From Kitasatospora phosalacinea (GTDB lineage: Bacteria; Actinomycetota; Actinomycetes; Streptomycetales; Streptomycetaceae), in NCBI RefSeq assembly GCF_030268885.1, contig NZ_BSSA01000005.1, positions 266,052-330,051 of the forward strand: a stretch of DNA of 64,000 nucleotides, written 5' to 3'. Below are positions 60,993 to 64,000 of this stretch, piece by piece. Within the stretch, counting starts at the first letter, position 1. Each line of letters starts with the position of its first letter. A model generated the notes under the pieces. It had not been told where the DNA came from. It did no database searches and saw only the letters and a program-made list of their open reading frames with translations. The position numbers were made by a program, and so were the translations under genes.

Positions 60993-62441
60993 ATGACGGA
61001 AACCACCAAGACGAACGCCGGAGCCGCCGACGCCACCGGAGGGGCGGTGCGGGCCGGAGCCGGCTCGATGCTGCGCCGCACCCTGGGCGAGCAGCGGATC
61101 GTGCTGGTCGCCTGGCGACTGCTGGTCCTGCAGAACGCGCACCCGGCGGTCGCCGCCGGAGTCAGCCAACTCTCCACCTACCGCAACCATCCGTGGCGAC
61201 GGATCGAGCACACCATGGACAGCGGCCGCCGCCTGTTCTTCTCCGACCAGGAGGCGCTGCGCCGGGAGGTCCAGCGACTCGAACGCAGCCACCGCCGGAT
61301 CGCCGGAACGGACGAGCAGGGCCGTTCCTACACCGCGCTCGACCCCGCCGTCCGGGTCTGGGTGCTGGTGACCTTGTACGAAGCGATGACCGCCCTCCGG
61401 GCCCTCTCCGGCCGTCCGCTGCACCCGGTCCAACTCGACAGGCTCTACCGGGAGTTCCGCGAGGTCTGCGCAGCCTTCGACCTCCCCGACGAGCTGTTCC
61501 CGCCCACCGCAGCCGACGTGCCCGGATACATCAGCGCCACCATCCGGGACACCCTGGAGCTCACCGGAGCCGCCCAGGACATGCTGTACACCGTCCTGAC
61601 CCGCGCGCCGGCCCCGCGCCGTCTCGGCCGGCTGCGCCCGGCCTGGCCGCTGCTGCGCCGAGTCGTCGCCCGTTTCCTCACCACACTGACCCTGGCCGAC
61701 CTGCCGACGGAGTTCCGCGCCAAGTTCGGCCTGCCGCGCAGCCGCAGCGCGGCCCTGCTCTCCTGGGTCGTCCACCACGGGGCCCGGGCGGTGGCGGTGC
61801 AACTGCCCGACCGGCTGCGGTACCGCACACTGCCGAGCGGCGACCGGGCCCGACCACGGCAGACCGGGGCGCCGCGCCAGCCGAGGACCGTGCGACCGCG
61901 CCGGGACAACCGGCCGGGGCGGATCGCTGCGTTCTACCGGCAGGTGATGGACCAGACCGGGGACGGACGGCTCACCTCCGCCGACTTCGCGGCGATGGCG
62001 CACAACGTCTGCTGGCCACTGGAGCTCGACCAGGCAGGCGAGTCCGCCGTGTACGCCGCCTTCGACGCCTGGTGGCGCCACCTGCTGGCGAGTACGGACA
62101 GCGACGGCGACGGCGAGATCTCCTGCGAGGAGTTCGTCGCCGCGATGCTCGCGGGCATCGACCGCGACCCCGGCTACCTCGACCAGGGCCTGCACCTGGC
62201 CGTCCGTGCCATGTTCCACGCCGCCGACCTCGACCGCAGCGGGCTGCTGGACGCCGAGGAGTACCGCACCCTGTTCGGCGGATCCCGCGTCCACCCGGCT
62301 GAACTGACGCACGGCTTCCGCCAGTTGGACACCGACGGGGACGGGCAGATCACCGAGGAGGAGTTCGTGCGGGGATTCACCGAGTTCTTCACCGCCCGGA
62401 CGGAGAGCGTCGCCGGTACCCAACTGCTCGGCCGACCATGA
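60993..62441 (+). CDS. DUF2236 (MpaB-like oxygenase) domain fused to four EF-hands
   Basis: 482 aa. Residues about 25-290 are a DUF2236/MpaB'/Lcp-type helical domain (haem-dependent oxygenase fold in characterised members): HPAVAAGVSQLSTYRNHPWRRIEHTM, RSHRRIAGTDEQGRSYTALDPAVRVWVLVTLYEA. Residues 310-470 carry four EF-hand loops: DQTGDGRLTSAD (320), DSDGDGEISCEE (369), DLDRSGLLDAEE (412), DTDGDGQITEEE (446); loops 2-4 have canonical Ca2+ ligands, loop 1 ends in Asp and is weaker. The His often seen in WVHAT is Leu here. ATG with AGGGGGGAG about 8 bases upstream. A single calcium-regulated oxygenase-like protein is inferred. Confidence 0.85.
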   Translation: MTETTKTNAGAADATGGAVRAGAGSMLRRTLGEQRIVLVAWRLLVLQNAHPAVAAGVSQLSTYRNHPWRRIEHTMDSGRRLFFSDQEALRREVQRLERSHRRIAGTDEQGRSYTALDPAVRVWVLVTLYEAMTALRALSGRPLHPVQLDRLYREFREVCAAFDLPDELFPPTAADVPGYISATIRDTLELTGAAQDMLYTVLTRAPAPRRLGRLRPAWPLLRRVVARFLTTLTLADLPTEFRAKFGLPRSRSAALLSWVVHHGARAVAVQLPDRLRYRTLPSGDRARPRQTGAPRQPRTVRPRRDNRPGRIAAFYRQVMDQTGDGRLTSADFAAMAHNVCWPLELDQAGESAVYAAFDAWWRHLLASTDSDGDGEISCEEFVAAMLAGIDRDPGYLDQGLHLAVRAMFHAADLDRSGLLDAEEYRTLFGGSRVHPAELTHGFRQLDTDGDGQITEEEFVRGFTEFFTARTESVAGTQLLGRP

Positions 62442-62810
62442 TGACGTGACCCCGGCAGCCTGCCCGTCATGACGCCCGGTGCGTGCGTCTGGTGGTGGTC
62501 GGCCGGCTTCGCTCTGACGCCTTGCACGGGAGCCGGCCGGGCGGGTGCACTCTCGACCGGGTGGGGAGTTTCGCGCGGCGATTGCGAGAGTGGCTATGCC
62601 GAGGATGCCGACGGAGGTGGCTGGGGCCCCGGCGGGTGGACGAACTCGTCGGAGAGGAAGGAGGAAGACGGTGTGCCACAGGCCCGGCGTCGAGGAAGTC
62701 GCAGGCCGACGCACGGAAGGGAGAGCGCATGGAGTTGCCCTGGACAACGTCCGGGCGTTGTCCAGGGCAAGCGGTCATGGGACGACCAGGGCCGTTTCAG
62801 CCGGTTGTGC
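62442..62810. other. Gene-free stretch with perfect 15-bp hairpin
   Basis: No gene recognised. A perfect inverted repeat TTGCCCTGGACAACG / CGTTGTCCAGGGCAA with a six-base loop lies at 62735-62770, long enough to be a terminator of the oxygenase transcript or of the minus-strand remnant, or the edge of a lost mobile element. Confidence 0.65.
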
Positions 62811-63218
62811 TCATGCTGGCCCGCCCGGGGGCGGGGACACCCGGGAACGGACAGGGTTCGGTGCTGGTGCTGGTGCTGGTGATGTGGTGGGTGCTGGGAC
62901 CGAGGTGGCGGGTGGGAGGCTGGGGAGGTCGAGGACGGCCTCGCAGCCCGGGGGGGCGGTGAGTTCGACGGTCAGGCCCTCGTCGGTGAGCTGCCAGGAG
63001 ATGGCGGCGGTGCCGTGGGGGGCGTGGCGGGCCTTGGCCCAGGTGAGGCCGCCGCCGGGACGGGGGCGAAGCGGGGTGGTGCGGTAGCCGGGCTCGGCGG
63101 GGGCGAGGCCGGCGACGGTGCGGTGGAACCAGCGCGTACCGCGGAACTCCCACCTGCGCACCGCCCACCCCCCCAACGCCAGTGCGTGCTCCACCACGCA
63201 CGCCCGGCCCGTTGCCAC
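62811..63218 (-). pseudogene. C-terminal remnant of a GH78 alpha-L-rhamnosidase
   Basis: The frame reads RWFHRTVAGLAPAEPGYRTTPLRPRPGGGLTWAKARHAPHGTAAISWQLTDEGLTVELTAPPGC, matching the terminal beta domain of bacterial alpha-L-rhamnosidases (W-HRTVAGLAPxEPGYR, PRPGGGLTWAxAxH, PHGTAAxxW). The catalytic barrel that should precede it is absent, and the C-terminus runs into (APTTSPAPAPAPNP) low complexity encoded by a GGTGCT repeat. Not functional as it stands. Confidence 0.75.
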
Positions 63219-63322
63219 GTCCCCCGGAGAGCCGCATGAGACGCTGCGCGTTCCTCAGCGCCGACACCATCACCGGCGTCTCCGGCTCCAGCTACTGACC
63301 TTGAACTCGTGATGTCGGCTGT

Positions 63323-63745
63323 CTACAGGACCTCGGTGAGCCAGGTCTGACGGACCTGTTCCAGCCGGCCCTGGTGCTCCTGTATCCAGTTCTCCGGCGG
63401 TCGGATCCACACCATCGCGCTGAGCCGGTCGGGATCGTTGATCGTCACGACCAGGGAGCGGTCCTCCTGCATGTGGAGGTCCAGGTTCAGCCCACGGTCC
63501 CCGCCGATGAGCGCGCCCGTGCCGGGCACGAGACTGCTCAGCTCGTCCTGCCAGGCATCGAGGTCATGCTGGAAGAGGTAAAGCTCCAGCCGGGCGTCAA
63601 CGAAACTGGCATGCGCGAGAACCTCGGCGTGCAGAACATCGTGGCCGGTCGGCAGGCCGGGCTGCCACCCGGTGACGCGCACGATGCAGTGGTTGCCATC
63701 CGGGTCCTCCAGGTGGATCAGGTCCATCCCGCCTGATTCGGTCAC
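63323..63745 (-). CDS. DUF5959 family protein
   Basis: 140 aa. Seen: MDLIHLEDPDGNHCIVRVTGWQPGLPTGHDVLHAEVLAHASFVDARLELYLFQHDLDAWQDELSSLVPGTGALIGGDRGLNLDLHMQEDRSLVVTINDPDRLSAMVWIRPPENWIQEHQGRLEQVRQTWL described in short blocks: DLIHLEDPDGN, GHDVLHAEV, SFVDARLELYLFQHDLDAW, DRSLVVTINDP. Plain DUF5959 pattern, predicted alpha/beta cytoplasmic protein. GTG 63745 has GAGG about 7 bases upstream; ATG 63727 is an alternative. Function unknown; family is frequent in streptomycetes. Confidence 0.8.
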   Translation of the reverse strand: MTESGGMDLIHLEDPDGNHCIVRVTGWQPGLPTGHDVLHAEVLAHASFVDARLELYLFQHDLDAWQDELSSLVPGTGALIGGDRGLNLDLHMQEDRSLVVTINDPDRLSAMVWIRPPENWIQEHQGRLEQVRQTWLTEVL

Positions 63746-63945
63746 GGCTGGCCTCGCTCTCCTTGTGCTGGTCTGGCCTGCATCCTGCCTCATCGACATT
63801 CGAACAGGGTCCGCGGTCCGGCATTCACGTCTCGAAAGCCAGTCCAGTGCCCGAGAGGGCAGCCGTCGATCACGGGCCTTCGCCCTGATGGGTGGACACG
63901 CTGATACTGGATCTGCTTGATCCGGAGGAAGCGAGAACACCGCCG

Positions 63946-64000
63946 ATGGCGATGAAGGACTACTCGGACGAGTTCAAGGCCGATGCCGTGGCCCTGTACG
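63946..64000 (+). mobile_element. Start of an IS3-family transposase gene (truncated by window edge)
   Basis: From ATG 63946 the frame reads MAMKDYSDEFKADAVALY, the N-terminus of the helix-turn-helix OrfA of IS3-family elements (often followed by ESTPGATYKSIA). GGAGGAA lies about 16 bases upstream of the ATG. The left end of the element should lie between the DUF5959 gene and about 63905; its exact terminal repeat was not identified. Confidence 0.75.

Overview
The window is high-GC (roughly 73% by eye) actinobacterial chromosome, almost certainly from the Streptomycetaceae (Streptomyces or Kitasatospora). Evidence: extreme third-position GC, frequent GTG/TTG starts with GGAGG-type ribosome binding sites, a complete type II polyketide spore-pigment (whiE-type) cluster, a SepF paralogue, mycothiol-dependent enzyme families, DUF5709 and DUF5959 proteins and a LAL-type LuxR regulator. 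No rRNA, tRNA or CRISPR array was found.

Layout. 0-7.5 kb: acyl-CoA metabolism (biotin-dependent acyl-CoA carboxylase alpha chain, acyl-CoA dehydrogenase, a mycothiol-dependent isomerase-like protein, a degenerate inositol-monophosphatase homologue, a 4-coumarate-CoA ligase-like enzyme and its TetR regulator). 7.5-12.3 kb: a PAS-PAS-GAF-SpoIIE-kinase signalling protein, a secreted protein and an MFS pump. 12.5-20.8 kb: the spore-pigment cluster in the order known from whiE (divergent FAD hydroxylase; then ORFI, cupin, KS-alpha, KS-beta/CLF, ACP, aromatase and cyclase, mostly with overlapping start/stop codons), followed across a strong bidirectional terminator by an O-methyltransferase. 20.8-31.1 kb: secreted beta-helix and lipoproteins, a TetR/MFS operon, sepF, DinB, DUF2568, TVP38, endonuclease IV and a second MFS gene. 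31.2-38.7 kb: ROK regulator, HTH-TOBE protein, GDPD, AI-2E transporter, hydrolase, spermidine-synthase-like methyltransferase fold, GNAT. 38.7-45.1 kb: a lower-GC, gene-poor and partly decayed stretch with a copper chaperone, a MATE exporter, a GNAT, the wreck of an AfsR/NB-ARC-TPR regulator and a frameshifted glycosyltransferase-like gene. 45.1-60.1 kb: nitrilase-type hydrolase, DUF5709, LAL regulator, small paralogous basic proteins, a YgiC/YgiB/DUF350-like module, metX-metY, LysR/EamA, NlpC/P60, GNAT. 60.1-64 kb: an oxygenase-like DUF2236 domain fused to four EF-hands, a GH78 rhamnosidase remnant, a DUF5959 gene and the beginning of an IS3-family transposase cut by the window edge.

The most noteworthy non-textbook items are: the DUF2236 plus calerythrin-like EF-hand fusion; the ATP-grasp/lipoprotein/DUF350 module; a roughly 155-bp repeat with about 35-bp terminal inverted repeats present twice (about 90% alike); an interleaved A-B-A'-B' stem arrangement between two convergent genes; and a divergent pair of small paralogous basic proteins sharing a promoter region with three spaced GGTACC palindromes. 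Coordinates and motifs are read directly from the sequence; family names come from recognising conserved motifs and no database search was run.
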